Of a stretch of 64,000 bases of DNA, positions 46,447-55,390 are shown in pieces (position 1 is the first letter of the stretch; each line of letters starts with the position of its first letter). A model generated the notes under the pieces. The model ran no database searches and had not been told where the DNA came from. It saw only the letters and a list, made by a program, of their open reading frames with translations. The DNA is from Agrobacterium tumefaciens str. B6 (lineage in GTDB: Bacteria > Pseudomonadota > Alphaproteobacteria > Rhizobiales > Rhizobiaceae), in contig NZ_LMVK01000034.1 in NCBI RefSeq assembly GCF_001541315.1, positions 248,001 through 312,000 on the forward strand, read 5' to 3'. The position numbers and the translations under genes are program-made.

Positions 46447-46736
46447 ACGGGCTTCGCTTCCTGCAAAACCTTCACACGAACACGCTCGGGAAAATCCCCT
46501 GGCGTCAATAGATGAATTTCTGTGCCGCGCATGATGGCTGATAGCTCTTCCAACAAGCCGCCCAGATCAAACAAGGTGGCACCCGGCAATGCATCCACCA
46601 GAATGTCGAGATCGCTGTCCGGCCGGTCCTCACCGCGGGCGACGGAGCCGAACACGCGCGGGTTCGCCGCGTTGAAGCGCTTCGTCGCTTCGCGGATCGC
46701 TTCCCTGTTCTTTTCCAGCACCTCGGAAGGTCTCAT
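46443..46736 (-). CDS. mntA: MntA-like minimal nucleotidyltransferase antitoxin
   Basis: 97 residues. The motif G-S-x10-D-x-D is perfect: G30, S31, D42, D44. In the studied Shewanella system MntA adds AMP units to a tyrosine of HepT next to the active site and thereby neutralises it; HepT Tyr86 here is in the corresponding motif. ATG 46736 (GGAG 9 bases upstream) is chosen over ATG 46745, which sits directly on the GGAG. It lies 53 bases after uraD. Confidence 0.92.
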   Translation of the reverse strand: MRPSEVLEKNREAIREATKRFNAANPRVFGSVARGEDRPDSDLDILVDALPGATLFDLGGLLEELSAIMRGTEIHLLTPGDFPERVRVKVLQEAKPV

Positions 46737-46789
46737 GATCTCCATCTCCAGTCAGCGCGATTCTAGCAGAACGACCCCAACTCGCCAAT

Positions 46790-47287
46790 TCAGCCTTCCG
46801 GCAGCATCGCGGAAAGACGCAGCCAGGCGATCTTTTCCACCTGCGCCGTCGCAGTCTCAAATTCTTCGGCCGCATCATTGCCGATACGTGTCTCGAACGC
46901 CGAGAGAATATCGTGCCTGTTCAGCCCCTTGACCGCGATGATGAAGGGAAAGCCGAATTTTTCGGTATAGGCGCTGTTCAATTCGGTAAAACGGGCATGT
47001 TCTTCCGGGGTAAGACGGTCCAGCCCCGCACCGGCCTGTTCGTTGCGGCTGTCGGCTGTCAACTCGCCCGCGATCGCCAGCTTGCCGGCAAGATCGGGAT
47101 GCGCCCGCAACACGCCGAGCCTTTCCGCCTCGGAAGCGACGCGAAACTGCCCGCTAAGCGCAGCGTGAACCGCCTTCGCCGTCAGTTCCAGGCCCGCTCC
47201 GCCGGCATCATAGGCCCGTTCTGCGATGAAGGGCGAATGTTCGAACACGCCGCCGAAGCGGGCGACAAAGTCCTCACGGGTCACCAT
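46790..47287 (-). CDS. uraD: OHCU decarboxylase
   Basis: 165 residues. It decarboxylates OHCU to S-allantoin. The catalytic His63 is in RAHPDLAGKL, and the C-terminal block FPFIIAVKGLNRHDILSAF is characteristic. The ATG overlaps the puuE stop by one base (TGATG), so translation is coupled. Confidence 0.95.
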   Translation of the reverse strand: MVTREDFVARFGGVFEHSPFIAERAYDAGGAGLELTAKAVHAALSGQFRVASEAERLGVLRAHPDLAGKLAIAGELTADSRNEQAGAGLDRLTPEEHARFTELNSAYTEKFGFPFIIAVKGLNRHDILSAFETRIGNDAAEEFETATAQVEKIAWLRLSAMLPEG

Positions 47288-48210
47288 CAGAGCGCCTCCG
47301 GCTTGTGATGCTCATGCCAGTGACGGGCGATCTCGATGCGCTGCGGGATCCACACTTTCTCATGGCCGAGCACATATTCGATGAAACGGCGAAGTGCTGC
47401 CGCGCGGCCGGGACGGCCGACAAGGCGGCAATGCAGGCCGACGCTCATCATCTTCGGCGCGCCTTCAATACCTTCCTGATAAAGCACATCGAAAGCATCC
47501 TTCAGATAGGTGAAGAACTGGTCGCCGGAATTGAACCCCTGCGGCGTGGCGAAACGCATATCGTTGGTTTCAAGCGTATAGGGAATGATCAGGAAAGGCT
47601 CATCCTTCGCGCCCTTCACCCAATAGGGCAGATCGTCGGCATAGGAGTCCGACGAATAGACGAAACCGCCCTCTTCCATGACAAGACGCAGCGTATTGTC
47701 GGAAGGCTTGCCCTGATACATGCCATAGGGACGCTCGCCGGTAACCTCCGTGTGCAGACGCACGGCTTCGACTATGTGCTTGCGCTCCTCCTCTTCGGAA
47801 AAATCCTTGTATTCCAGCCAACGGTAACCGTGGCTGGCGATTTCCCATCCCGCTTCCTTCATCGCCGCGACAGCTTCGGGGTTGCGGGCCATGGCGGCGG
47901 TCACGCCATAAACGGTGGTGGTGACGCCGAGACCGGTGAACATGCGCCACAGCCGCCAGAAGCCGGCGCGCGAGCCATATTCGTAAATCGATTCCATGTT
48001 CAGGTTGCGCTGGCCGGGCCAGGGCTGCGCACCGACGATTTCCGACAGCAGCGATTCCGACGCCTTGTCATTGTCGAGAATGCAGCTCTCGCCGCCCTCC
48101 TCATAATTGATGACGAACTGCACGGCGATGCGCGCGCCGCCCGGCCATTTTGGATCGGGAACATTGCGACCGTAGCCCACCAGATTGCGGGAGTAATTTT
48201 CGGAAATCAT
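47287..48210 (-). CDS. puuE: Allantoinase PuuE (polysaccharide-deacetylase type)
   Basis: 307 residues, similar to NodB-like deacetylases but cofactor-independent in studied cases. FVINYEEGGESCILDND, GRRAGFWR-like YEYGSRAGFWRLWRMF, ASHGYRWLEY and GMYQGKPSDNT are PuuE signatures. It hydrolyses allantoin to allantoate. It heads the operon; the 203 bases upstream have no gene but contain TTGTATACGA, a weak GntR-like dyad. Confidence 0.95.
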   Translation of the reverse strand: MISENYSRNLVGYGRNVPDPKWPGGARIAVQFVINYEEGGESCILDNDKASESLLSEIVGAQPWPGQRNLNMESIYEYGSRAGFWRLWRMFTGLGVTTTVYGVTAAMARNPEAVAAMKEAGWEIASHGYRWLEYKDFSEEEERKHIVEAVRLHTEVTGERPYGMYQGKPSDNTLRLVMEEGGFVYSSDSYADDLPYWVKGAKDEPFLIIPYTLETNDMRFATPQGFNSGDQFFTYLKDAFDVLYQEGIEGAPKMMSVGLHCRLVGRPGRAAALRRFIEYVLGHEKVWIPQRIEIARHWHEHHKPEAL

Positions 48211-48413
48211 TCAGCCACCCAGACCATCTCTCCCAAAGCGGAAACCGATCAGGGAGACATAAAACAGACCTCTGAAGCGCGATGACACCGAGGGAGCACA
48301 ACACACGCTTCAGATATGCGATATCCGAACGGTAGCATCCGCATCCGGAATGTCGAGATCAATCTTGCCGACATTCCGATGCTTTTTTGTATACGATTGC
48401 GGCGATGTGCTCT

Positions 48414-49121
48414 TCAGGCAATCTTGCGGGCGGAAACGCGACCCATGGGGTGAAGCGAGTGTACGCGGAAAGGCGCGCCCGGTTCATCCTCGATGAAAAG
48501 CGCAAGGCTGGAGAACTGCAGGGACCGGGTCAGCAACGGCTCGAAAACCTTGCGCACGGCCCGCTCGATCCTCTGGGTGCTGGAAGCTTCCACACCGCCC
48601 GTCAGCGACATCTGGAACCGGAACTCGTCCATCACATGCGGGCTGCCCCAGCGATGCAGATTGGTGAGCTGCGAGGCCGAAAGCCGGTCGGGATCCGCCC
48701 GCTCGATTTCCGCCTCGGAAAGCGGCGCACGGTAGCGGTCGAATTCCTGCACCACGCGGGCGGCAAAAAAATGCAGCACTTCGCAGGGACGCTCGGGAAC
48801 AAGACTGAAGACATTGTCGTGCCTTGCCACCACCAGTTGTGGCAACATGAAAGGATCCTGCCTGCCGGAAAAATACATCAGGTCCCGCAAAAGCGCTGCT
48901 TCGGAATGGCCTTCGGCAAGGCGGAAGGGAGCCTTGATCGTGCCATGGAAACCATACCGGCGCGGCAGGGCCGTATGGTAGGAAATCTCCTGCATGCCGA
49001 GGTCGATCGTGCCCGGAGGCTCCACCGCCTGACCGGAATAGACATCGCGCCCCAACCACGCGGCGGCCGCCTGCGTCAGGGGGTCATTGGGGGAAGGCGT
49101 GAAATGAATGGCGTATCGCAT
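48414..49121 (-). CDS. DUF1045 protein (2H phosphoesterase-like; phosphonate-operon type)
   Basis: 235 residues. The family (TIGR03223) occurs beside phn genes in many proteobacteria and has two H-x-T/S motifs like 2H phosphoesterases. The first, HGTIKAPF (about 58), is intact. The second is EFRFQMSLTGG (about 170), where Gln stands at the place where I expect His. No phn gene is in the window. GAGGTGACAGC precedes the ATG. Confidence 0.8.
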   Translation of the reverse strand: MRYAIHFTPSPNDPLTQAAAAWLGRDVYSGQAVEPPGTIDLGMQEISYHTALPRRYGFHGTIKAPFRLAEGHSEAALLRDLMYFSGRQDPFMLPQLVVARHDNVFSLVPERPCEVLHFFAARVVQEFDRYRAPLSEAEIERADPDRLSASQLTNLHRWGSPHVMDEFRFQMSLTGGVEASSTQRIERAVRKVFEPLLTRSLQFSSLALFIEDEPGAPFRVHSLHPMGRVSARKIA

Positions 49122-49217
49122 GCGCTGTCACCTCGCCGCAAATGCGGACAAACCGGCCTCTTTGCAGGCCAGCAGATAAGTGATTTGCGTGACAGATTAA
49201 CGACGTGGGCGGCCTGA

Positions 49218-50426
49218 TCAGAACTTTCTAAAGTCCGCGACGGCAATACTCACGTGTTGTTGAAGGTGAAAGCCCGAGGGGATGACAGGCGTGTGACCAC
49301 ACACGGTCTGAAACGCCGCATCGGCAAGAAAATGTGCAAGACCGAAGCTGACCTTGAAGCCGCCGGTCAGCGCAACGATCCTCGGATGGCCGGGGATCGC
49401 GCCCACCATCGGGTCCCTCCCCACCGCCTTCGGCCGCAGCCCGGCCCAGCGTTCCAGCACCGGCGCGCCGGCAAGCGAGGGAACAACGGCAGACGCGTCG
49501 GCAAGCAGTTTTTCAAGCTTTTCATCGGTACTTAAGGGATCGGAAAAACAATCTTCGCTGGTACTGCCGATCGCAACGGTGCCGTCTTCATGCGGCACGA
49601 TATAAAGTCCGTTCAGAAAAACGACCGGCATCGCCGGGTCGACCGCCGCGTCGAGAAGCGCTGCCTGCCCCTTCACCGCCTGCCCGAGCGTAACGCCCGC
49701 CTCCAGACCGAGAGCATCGCGGATCAAGGGAAAAGAATCATGCCCGTTGGCAACAATGACATGGCCGAAAGCAACCTCGTCGCCTGACGACAGCACCGCC
49801 CGCCCGGCATCCGCGTCAAGCGAAAGGACGCGGCAACCCTGCGCCAGCCGCACATGCCGCGCCCTGTCAAGAAAAGCCGAAAGAAGGGCGATCATCGCAC
49901 GCGGCGAGACCCGCGCCGCCAGCGTATCGAACACGAAACCCGCCTCACCCGCCGCGTCATCCACCCAGCCCGCAACCGAAGGGCTGTCGCCGACATGCCA
50001 ATGGAACCGGCGCTCACCCGACACCCAGTTCTCCAGCGCATCCAGTTCATGCCGCTCGGCAATGGCGCGCAGATGCGGCTTCGGCAGTGGAATGATCCGG
50101 CCTGAGCGGCGGTAGCCGGCCGAAAGCCCGGTCTCCGCTTCCAGCCCGGCGATCTCTTTTTCCAGCGCAACGAGGGCATCGAACTGGAACTGCTTCTTGT
50201 CCGACCAGCGATCCGGCATATGCGGCATCAACGCGCCCAGCAGCCCGCCGCTGGCGCCGCCGCCGGGGCGATCCGCCTCCACCAGCAATGTATCGATGCC
50301 GAGCCTTTCCGCCTTGACGGCGGCCCACAGCCCCATAATGCCGCCGCCGATGATGAGGAGCGGCATGGAAGCCGGCAATCTTGGCGATTGACCCTGTTCG
50401 AAACCGGGATTATCGGCTTTAGCCAT
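49218..50426 (-). CDS. FAD-dependent oxidoreductase, DAO family, resembling MnmC C-terminal half
   Basis: 402 residues. The Rossmann motif IIGGGIMGLWAAVKAERLG is at about 26-44, followed by GGGASGGLLGALMPHM, which is like the GASG...GAL.P loop of the MnmC oxidase domain and of ThiO. The end has GLRPKAVGRDPMVGAIPGHP and TGGFKVSFGLA. Together with the divergent mnmD-like gene, it may convert cmnm5U to nm5U in tRNA; a plain amino-acid oxidase is the alternative. ATG 50426 overlaps the ATG of the opposite gene; a later ATG before MPLLIIGGG is also possible. Confidence 0.72.
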   Translation of the reverse strand: MAKADNPGFEQGQSPRLPASMPLLIIGGGIMGLWAAVKAERLGIDTLLVEADRPGGGASGGLLGALMPHMPDRWSDKKQFQFDALVALEKEIAGLEAETGLSAGYRRSGRIIPLPKPHLRAIAERHELDALENWVSGERRFHWHVGDSPSVAGWVDDAAGEAGFVFDTLAARVSPRAMIALLSAFLDRARHVRLAQGCRVLSLDADAGRAVLSSGDEVAFGHVIVANGHDSFPLIRDALGLEAGVTLGQAVKGQAALLDAAVDPAMPVVFLNGLYIVPHEDGTVAIGSTSEDCFSDPLSTDEKLEKLLADASAVVPSLAGAPVLERWAGLRPKAVGRDPMVGAIPGHPRIVALTGGFKVSFGLAHFLADAAFQTVCGHTPVIPSGFHLQQHVSIAVADFRKF

Positions 50427-51180
50427 GAAACATTCCAACGAAACTATCACAGAGACTGGCCCAGAAACCGGCGCAGCGACCGGAGAACCCCCCACCGCGC
50501 TCGACTGGCGTGACGGGGATATGCCCTATTCACTGGCCTTTGACGACCATTTTTATTGCCAGACGGACGGCAGGCTGGAATGCGGCCATGTCTTCCTCTC
50601 CGGAAACGGCCTGCCAGAGCGCTGGCTCGAACGGGAGGGTGTCTTCCGCATCGGCGAACTCGGCTTCGGCACCGGGCTTAACCTCTGCGAGACATGGCGC
50701 CAATGGAAAGAGGCCCGCAACGGCCGCTCCAGGCTGCATTTCATCTCCTTCGAACTCTACCCGATGAAGGCGGAGGAAATCGACCGGGCGCTTTCCCGCT
50801 GGCCGGAAGTGGATGCCGAACGCAAGGCGCTCACCGCGCTCTGGCCTGCCGAGCCGAAAGGCCGGGTCGAGATCCAGCTCGATGACGAAACGCAGCTGAC
50901 GGTGGTTTGCGGCGAGGCGCTCGCCGGCATTTCCGCAAGCGCGGAAAGTTTCGACGCCTGGTTTCTCGATGGCTTCGCACCCGCGCGCAATCCGGACATG
51001 TGGTCGCTGGAGATCATGCAGGCGCTTTTCGCAAAGACGACGCCGGGAGGCACATTCGCCACCTATGCCGCCGCCGGATTCGTTCGCCGCAACCTCATCG
51101 CCGCCAGTTTTGAGCTGGAGCGCCGGAAAGGATTTGCCGGGAAGCGCGAGATGCTCTGCGGCACCAAGCCCTTCGGCTGA
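50425..51180 (+). CDS. mnmD: MnmD-type tRNA (mnm5s2U34) methyltransferase
   Basis: 251 residues. It matches the N-terminal half of MnmC: LDWRDGDMPYSLAFDDHFY, GELGFGTGLNLCETW (SAM motif), HFISFELYPM and WFLDGFAPARNPDMWS with the catalytic-region Asp. It should transfer a methyl group to nm5(s2)U at wobble position 34. There is no C-terminal oxidase domain. The start ATG shares two bases with that of the divergent oxidoreductase gene; no other in-frame start precedes the conserved region. Confidence 0.88.
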   Translation: MKHSNETITETGPETGAATGEPPTALDWRDGDMPYSLAFDDHFYCQTDGRLECGHVFLSGNGLPERWLEREGVFRIGELGFGTGLNLCETWRQWKEARNGRSRLHFISFELYPMKAEEIDRALSRWPEVDAERKALTALWPAEPKGRVEIQLDDETQLTVVCGEALAGISASAESFDAWFLDGFAPARNPDMWSLEIMQALFAKTTPGGTFATYAAAGFVRRNLIAASFELERRKGFAGKREMLCGTKPFG

Positions 51181-51211
51181 CGCCAGGCAGAAGCATATTC
51201 TAGTCGGAAAC

Positions 51212-54200
51212 TCAGACGCCCGGCGCGTCGCGGCGCGGCATGTTTTCGCCCAGCCATTGCGCGATCTTGTCTTCAAGCGTTTCCGGGCTGATGGGCTTCG
51301 ACAGATAATCATCCATGCCCGCCTCCAGGCATAGTTCCCGATCCGCCTCCTGCGTATGGGCGGTAACGCCGATGATCGGCACATGCCTGCCGTCGGCGGC
51401 GGTCTGTTCGGCCGCGCGGATGGCCTGCGTCGCCTGATGCCCGTTCATGACCGGCATCGAGACATCCATCAAGATGATGGCAGGATTTTTCTCCTGCCAC
51501 GCCTGTACGGCTTTCTTGCCATTACCGACGATCAGAAAACGCAGACCCGCCTGCTGCAATATCTGGGTGAAAACAATCTGGTTGACGTCATTGTCCTCGG
51601 CCACCAGCACATCGACAAGGCTGGGCCGATGCCGCGCCGGCACCGCCGGTGATATATCAGCCCGCTGTTTCCTTTCGACGGCGCCGTTTTCCGGCCGGAT
51701 GGCGCCCTCACCGCGGCCTGTCTCACGCGGGGACGGAGCCTGCCGGGCGCGCTTCAGCCGCACATCCCGCACCACATCGAACAGGGTGGAGCGCAGGAGC
51801 CGCGCCCGCGCCGGCTTCATCAGATGCGCCTGCACGTTGAGATCGGTAAAGAGCGTCTCGTCACCGACGACATCCATGGAGGTCAGGAAAACAATGGCGA
51901 TGTCGTCAAAGCGCGCATCCGCGCGGATGCGCTCCACCACATCCAGCCCGTTCATGACGGGCATATGATAATCGAGAATGATGGCGTCGAGGGAAAAGCC
52001 GAGCGAGGCTGCCTCCTGCAACACGGCGATGCCGGAAGGCCCGTCTTCCACCGCATGGCCGTCTACGCCCCAGCTTCTCAGCTGCTCCGTCAATATGCGG
52101 CGATTGACATCGTTATCGTCGATCACGAGCACACGGATATCGTCGATCGCCACGGAAAGAAGCGGAAGCTCGCGCTGTCTCTCGATCACCTGAAACGGAA
52201 TATTGACTTCGAAGGCCGATCCCTTGCCGACGTCGCTGACGACATTGATCGCGCCGTCGAACAGACCGACGAGGCCGACCGTGATCGCCAGCCCCAGCCC
52301 CGTTCCTTCGTGTCGGCGCGTCGCGGAGCCATCGACCTGGCTGAACTTGTCAAAGATGGTTTCGAGCTTGTCTGCCGGAATGCCGATGCCGCTGTCTTCG
52401 ACGCGCAATGACAGAATGGCCTCGGACGCTTCCGCCGACCGCGCCGAAAGCTCGACCAGCACATGCCCCGTTTCCGTAAACTTGACGGCGTTTCCAACGA
52501 TATTGGTGACGATCTGCCGAAAGCGTCCGGCATCGCCGATGACCTTGCCGAAGACAGAAGCATCGATCCGGACGATCAGCTCGATGTCCTTTTCCAGCGC
52601 CGCCGAGGACAGCAGCGACACCACATCCTCGACCGCCTCCGCCGGATCGAAAGGCACGCTGCGCAGCTTCATCTGCCCGGCCTCGATCTTCGAGAAATCG
52701 AGAATATCATTGATGATCGTCAGAAGCGCATTGCCTGACTTGACGATGATATCGGTAAAGGTCTTCTGCCGCGTATCGAGATTGGACTTGGCCAGAAGCT
52801 CCGCCATGCCGAGAACGCCATTCATCGGCGTGCGGATTTCATGGCTCATATTGGCCAGGAATTCCGATTTGGCCCGATCGGCCGCTTCCGCGCGTGACAG
52901 CAGCCGCTGTAATTCCTCTTCACGCAGCTTCATCTCGGTCACATCGGTAACGATGATGAGCCAGTAATTGCCGGAACTGTTGGTGGCTTCCAGATTGAGC
53001 CAGCTTTTGCCGGCGACATGGATGAGCCAAGAAAACGGCCGGTTGGCGGCGATATTCTCCCTCCAGGCGGCAAGCGTCCCGGCCGCTTCGTCAGCCGTGC
53101 CGAAATCCCCGCGCCCGGCGCAATGGGCGAAGAAACCCGACCAGTTGCAGCCCTTTTCCAGAAGATGCGGCGGCACGTCGAACATGCGCGCCATCGCCTC
53201 GTTGGACATGATGATCGTGCCCTGCTCGACCAGCACCAGCCCCTGCGCCATGGCGCGCGTGGCGCCCTGCATATATTCGCCGACCCGCTCCAGTTCGGCC
53301 TTCGCCTTGCTGATCTCAACATCGCGCATGCGCACATCGGTGACATCGGCATAGGTGCTGAGGATTTTTCCGCCTTCGAGCCGGGTTTTCGAAATGACGG
53401 TGACCTTGCCGCTTTTGCTGCGCACCTCGCGCGGCGCAAAGACCTCCTCCTGCAGAAGCCGCTGCACCCGCTCGCCATAGACCTCATCGAAAGGTCTGTC
53501 GCCATAGTCATAAAGGCCGCTGTCGAAATTCATCTCCATGAATTCGCGATAGCTTTTGCCGACCAGCGACTTCTCGCCGCCGATCTCGCCCCAGACCTCA
53601 TAGAAGAACGGATTGACATATTCGATGACGAGATCGGCGCTGAGCAGCAGCACGCCCACCGGCAGGGCATGGAGAACCGCTTCGAGCTGGCGGTGCAGCG
53701 CCTCAGCCTCGGCCTGCGCCGCGATCAGCGCCTTTTCCCGGTCCTGCAACAGGCTGGCATCGGTGACCGAGCCCACCAGATAATATTCATCGTCAGGCGT
53801 CGCCACCCGGCCGAGCCTTGTGATGACGGGAACGACCCTGCCATCCGAAAGCGGAACGCTTCCCGTCTTTTCAACGGCCTCTCCGGTTCGCAGAATATGC
53901 TCGTTTTCCCGCTGGAACTGCAGGCCTTCCTCCGGAAACATCTCGCATTCGGTCTTGCCGATATGGTCGGCGAGGCTGCCCCCCAGATATTTCTCATAGG
54001 CCGCATTGGCAAAGGTCAGCCGCCTGTCCTGATCCCTCAGGAACACGCCGACCGGCAATTGCTCCAGTGCGGCGCGCAGAAGCCAGGTCTCGCGAATCTG
54101 CGTGCTCAGAAGCGTCTCATGCGCCTTGAACTCGGTGACATCCACCCGCAGCCCGACAAGCATGCCGTTTTCCAGCCGCTTGTTGACCATGCGCACCCAG

Positions 54201-54898
54201 CGGCCATCGGCAAACTGCTCCACCCTTTCGAGATAGGGCAGGGAAAACTCCCGCAACTGCTCCTGCATCCACCCTTCGAATGCCGGATCGTCTTCTTTCG
54301 CATCGCGGTAGCCGCTCGAAAAATAAATGGCCCTCATCAGCGTCTCGAGCGGGACGCCGGCCTTCAGTTCGACACCGAGGGCGCTGTAGAACTCCCTGAA
54401 CCGGGCGTTGCAGTAGACCAGCCGGTTTTCGCGGTCATAAATGACGATACCCGCATCAACGAGATCGATCACGCCGCTGTCAAACAGCAGGTCCGAAGCG
54501 CTGCCGGCGTCAGGAAAAATCTCCACGACGGCGGACGGCATGTCCTCGAACACTTCGAACAGGAACAGATTGCCATCGTCACCGGTGAAACGTTCGCAAC
54601 GAAGCGTATATGGCCCGGACGAATCCGCGCCATGGCAGGCGATCATCTCATCCGTGGCGAAGACCAGCGAGCGGCGCTCCCTGTCCTCCCGCTCGGCATC
54701 GCGAATATCCGCGGAAAGAGCAAGGCTGGTGTATCCTTTGAACGCTCCGGACGGGCGTCCCATGACCCGGCCATAGGCGGCGTTGACCGCGACATAGCGC
54801 AGCTCGCTGTCCTTGATGCACGCGGGCAGGTCCAGGGCGGCCACAGCCCTGCAAGCCTTTTCCAGCAACCCGCAGCCTTCGGTCAATCGATACTCCAC
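51212..54898 (-). CDS. Hybrid sensor histidine kinase with multiple PAS and two receiver domains
   Basis: 1228 residues, cytoplasmic, without membrane segments. There are about five PAS/PAC units (20-670), including GIVIYDRENRLVYCNARF and VFLRDQDRRLTFANAAYE. The HisKA domain has the phosphorylated His in FLANMSHEIRTPMNGV (about 685), and the ATPase has NAVKFTETG and GTGLGLAI. Receiver 1 (about 918-1035) has ILDYHMPVMNG; receiver 2 (about 1095-1215) has ILMDVSMPVMNG. No separate response regulator is nearby. The start is GTG at 54898 with a poor ribosome site, so it is uncertain. Confidence 0.9.
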   Translation of the reverse strand: MEYRLTEGCGLLEKACRAVAALDLPACIKDSELRYVAVNAAYGRVMGRPSGAFKGYTSLALSADIRDAEREDRERRSLVFATDEMIACHGADSSGPYTLRCERFTGDDGNLFLFEVFEDMPSAVVEIFPDAGSASDLLFDSGVIDLVDAGIVIYDRENRLVYCNARFREFYSALGVELKAGVPLETLMRAIYFSSGYRDAKEDDPAFEGWMQEQLREFSLPYLERVEQFADGRWVRMVNKRLENGMLVGLRVDVTEFKAHETLLSTQIRETWLLRAALEQLPVGVFLRDQDRRLTFANAAYEKYLGGSLADHIGKTECEMFPEEGLQFQRENEHILRTGEAVEKTGSVPLSDGRVVPVITRLGRVATPDDEYYLVGSVTDASLLQDREKALIAAQAEAEALHRQLEAVLHALPVGVLLLSADLVIEYVNPFFYEVWGEIGGEKSLVGKSYREFMEMNFDSGLYDYGDRPFDEVYGERVQRLLQEEVFAPREVRSKSGKVTVISKTRLEGGKILSTYADVTDVRMRDVEISKAKAELERVGEYMQGATRAMAQGLVLVEQGTIIMSNEAMARMFDVPPHLLEKGCNWSGFFAHCAGRGDFGTADEAAGTLAAWRENIAANRPFSWLIHVAGKSWLNLEATNSSGNYWLIIVTDVTEMKLREEELQRLLSRAEAADRAKSEFLANMSHEIRTPMNGVLGMAELLAKSNLDTRQKTFTDIIVKSGNALLTIINDILDFSKIEAGQMKLRSVPFDPAEAVEDVVSLLSSAALEKDIELIVRIDASVFGKVIGDAGRFRQIVTNIVGNAVKFTETGHVLVELSARSAEASEAILSLRVEDSGIGIPADKLETIFDKFSQVDGSATRRHEGTGLGLAITVGLVGLFDGAINVVSDVGKGSAFEVNIPFQVIERQRELPLLSVAIDDIRVLVIDDNDVNRRILTEQLRSWGVDGHAVEDGPSGIAVLQEAASLGFSLDAIILDYHMPVMNGLDVVERIRADARFDDIAIVFLTSMDVVGDETLFTDLNVQAHLMKPARARLLRSTLFDVVRDVRLKRARQAPSPRETGRGEGAIRPENGAVERKQRADISPAVPARHRPSLVDVLVAEDNDVNQIVFTQILQQAGLRFLIVGNGKKAVQAWQEKNPAIILMDVSMPVMNGHQATQAIRAAEQTAADGRHVPIIGVTAHTQEADRELCLEAGMDDYLSKPISPETLEDKIAQWLGENMPRRDAPGV

Positions 54899-55390
54899 AC
54901 CCTGCAGTCCATTCTTGTCGAATCAAATAGTTCTGGACGCCGTCGCAAAAACGTTATGTGAGAAAATCGATCTTTGCTATGTATCCGACGGTGCCGTTAC
55001 CCTTTTTTAACCATATTCTTCGCCTGCGCCTGTGCCGTCACGGTATTCGCCAGCCACCGAGATGCATGGCTGCCATGCGCCCTCCTGCGGCCGTGTTACA
55101 AAACTATTGCTTGACTTTGACGCACAAAACGCCCACATGCCCCTCAAGCTTTCACCTTTGGCAGCCGCGTGAGCTGCAGCGTATGACCAGAAAAACTTCC
55201 TTAAAAAAGGAATCTGGCCCGCATGAAGGAAAAGCGCAAAGAATACAGAAGACGGCATGTGCCGCACTGATGCGCAGAAAGTTATTCCAACCCACAAGTT
55301 CCCAATTCACGCGGGGTTCTTGACGCCGAGACCACCGGACAGCAGCCCTGCTCCGGATGAGTTTGTTTTGGCGCCCCGAAAGGCATTATA
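54899..55390. other. Long gap / probable leader of the DEAD-box helicase gene
   Basis: A 492-base region between divergent genes. A promoter-like TTGACT is at about 55114. It includes a TTCCTT...AAGGAA hairpin at about 55196-55212. Long 5' leaders are common for cold-induced DEAD-box helicase genes, so part may be transcribed; this is inference. No supported gene seen. Confidence 0.4.

Noticed and set aside
48387..48396. TTGTATACGA dyad as GntR-type operator for puuE
   Set aside because: Only 4 of 5 half-site positions pair and it is 180 bases upstream; chance cannot be excluded.
53018..54961. 647-codon plus-strand frame opposite the histidine kinase gene
   Set aside because: Shadow of a long high-GC gene; the kinase domains are unmistakable on the minus strand.
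55223..55270. 15-codon frame MKEKRKEYRRRHVPH before the helicase gene
   Set aside because: It has a nearby purine-rich stretch but is too short to distinguish from chance and has no regulatory codon pattern.
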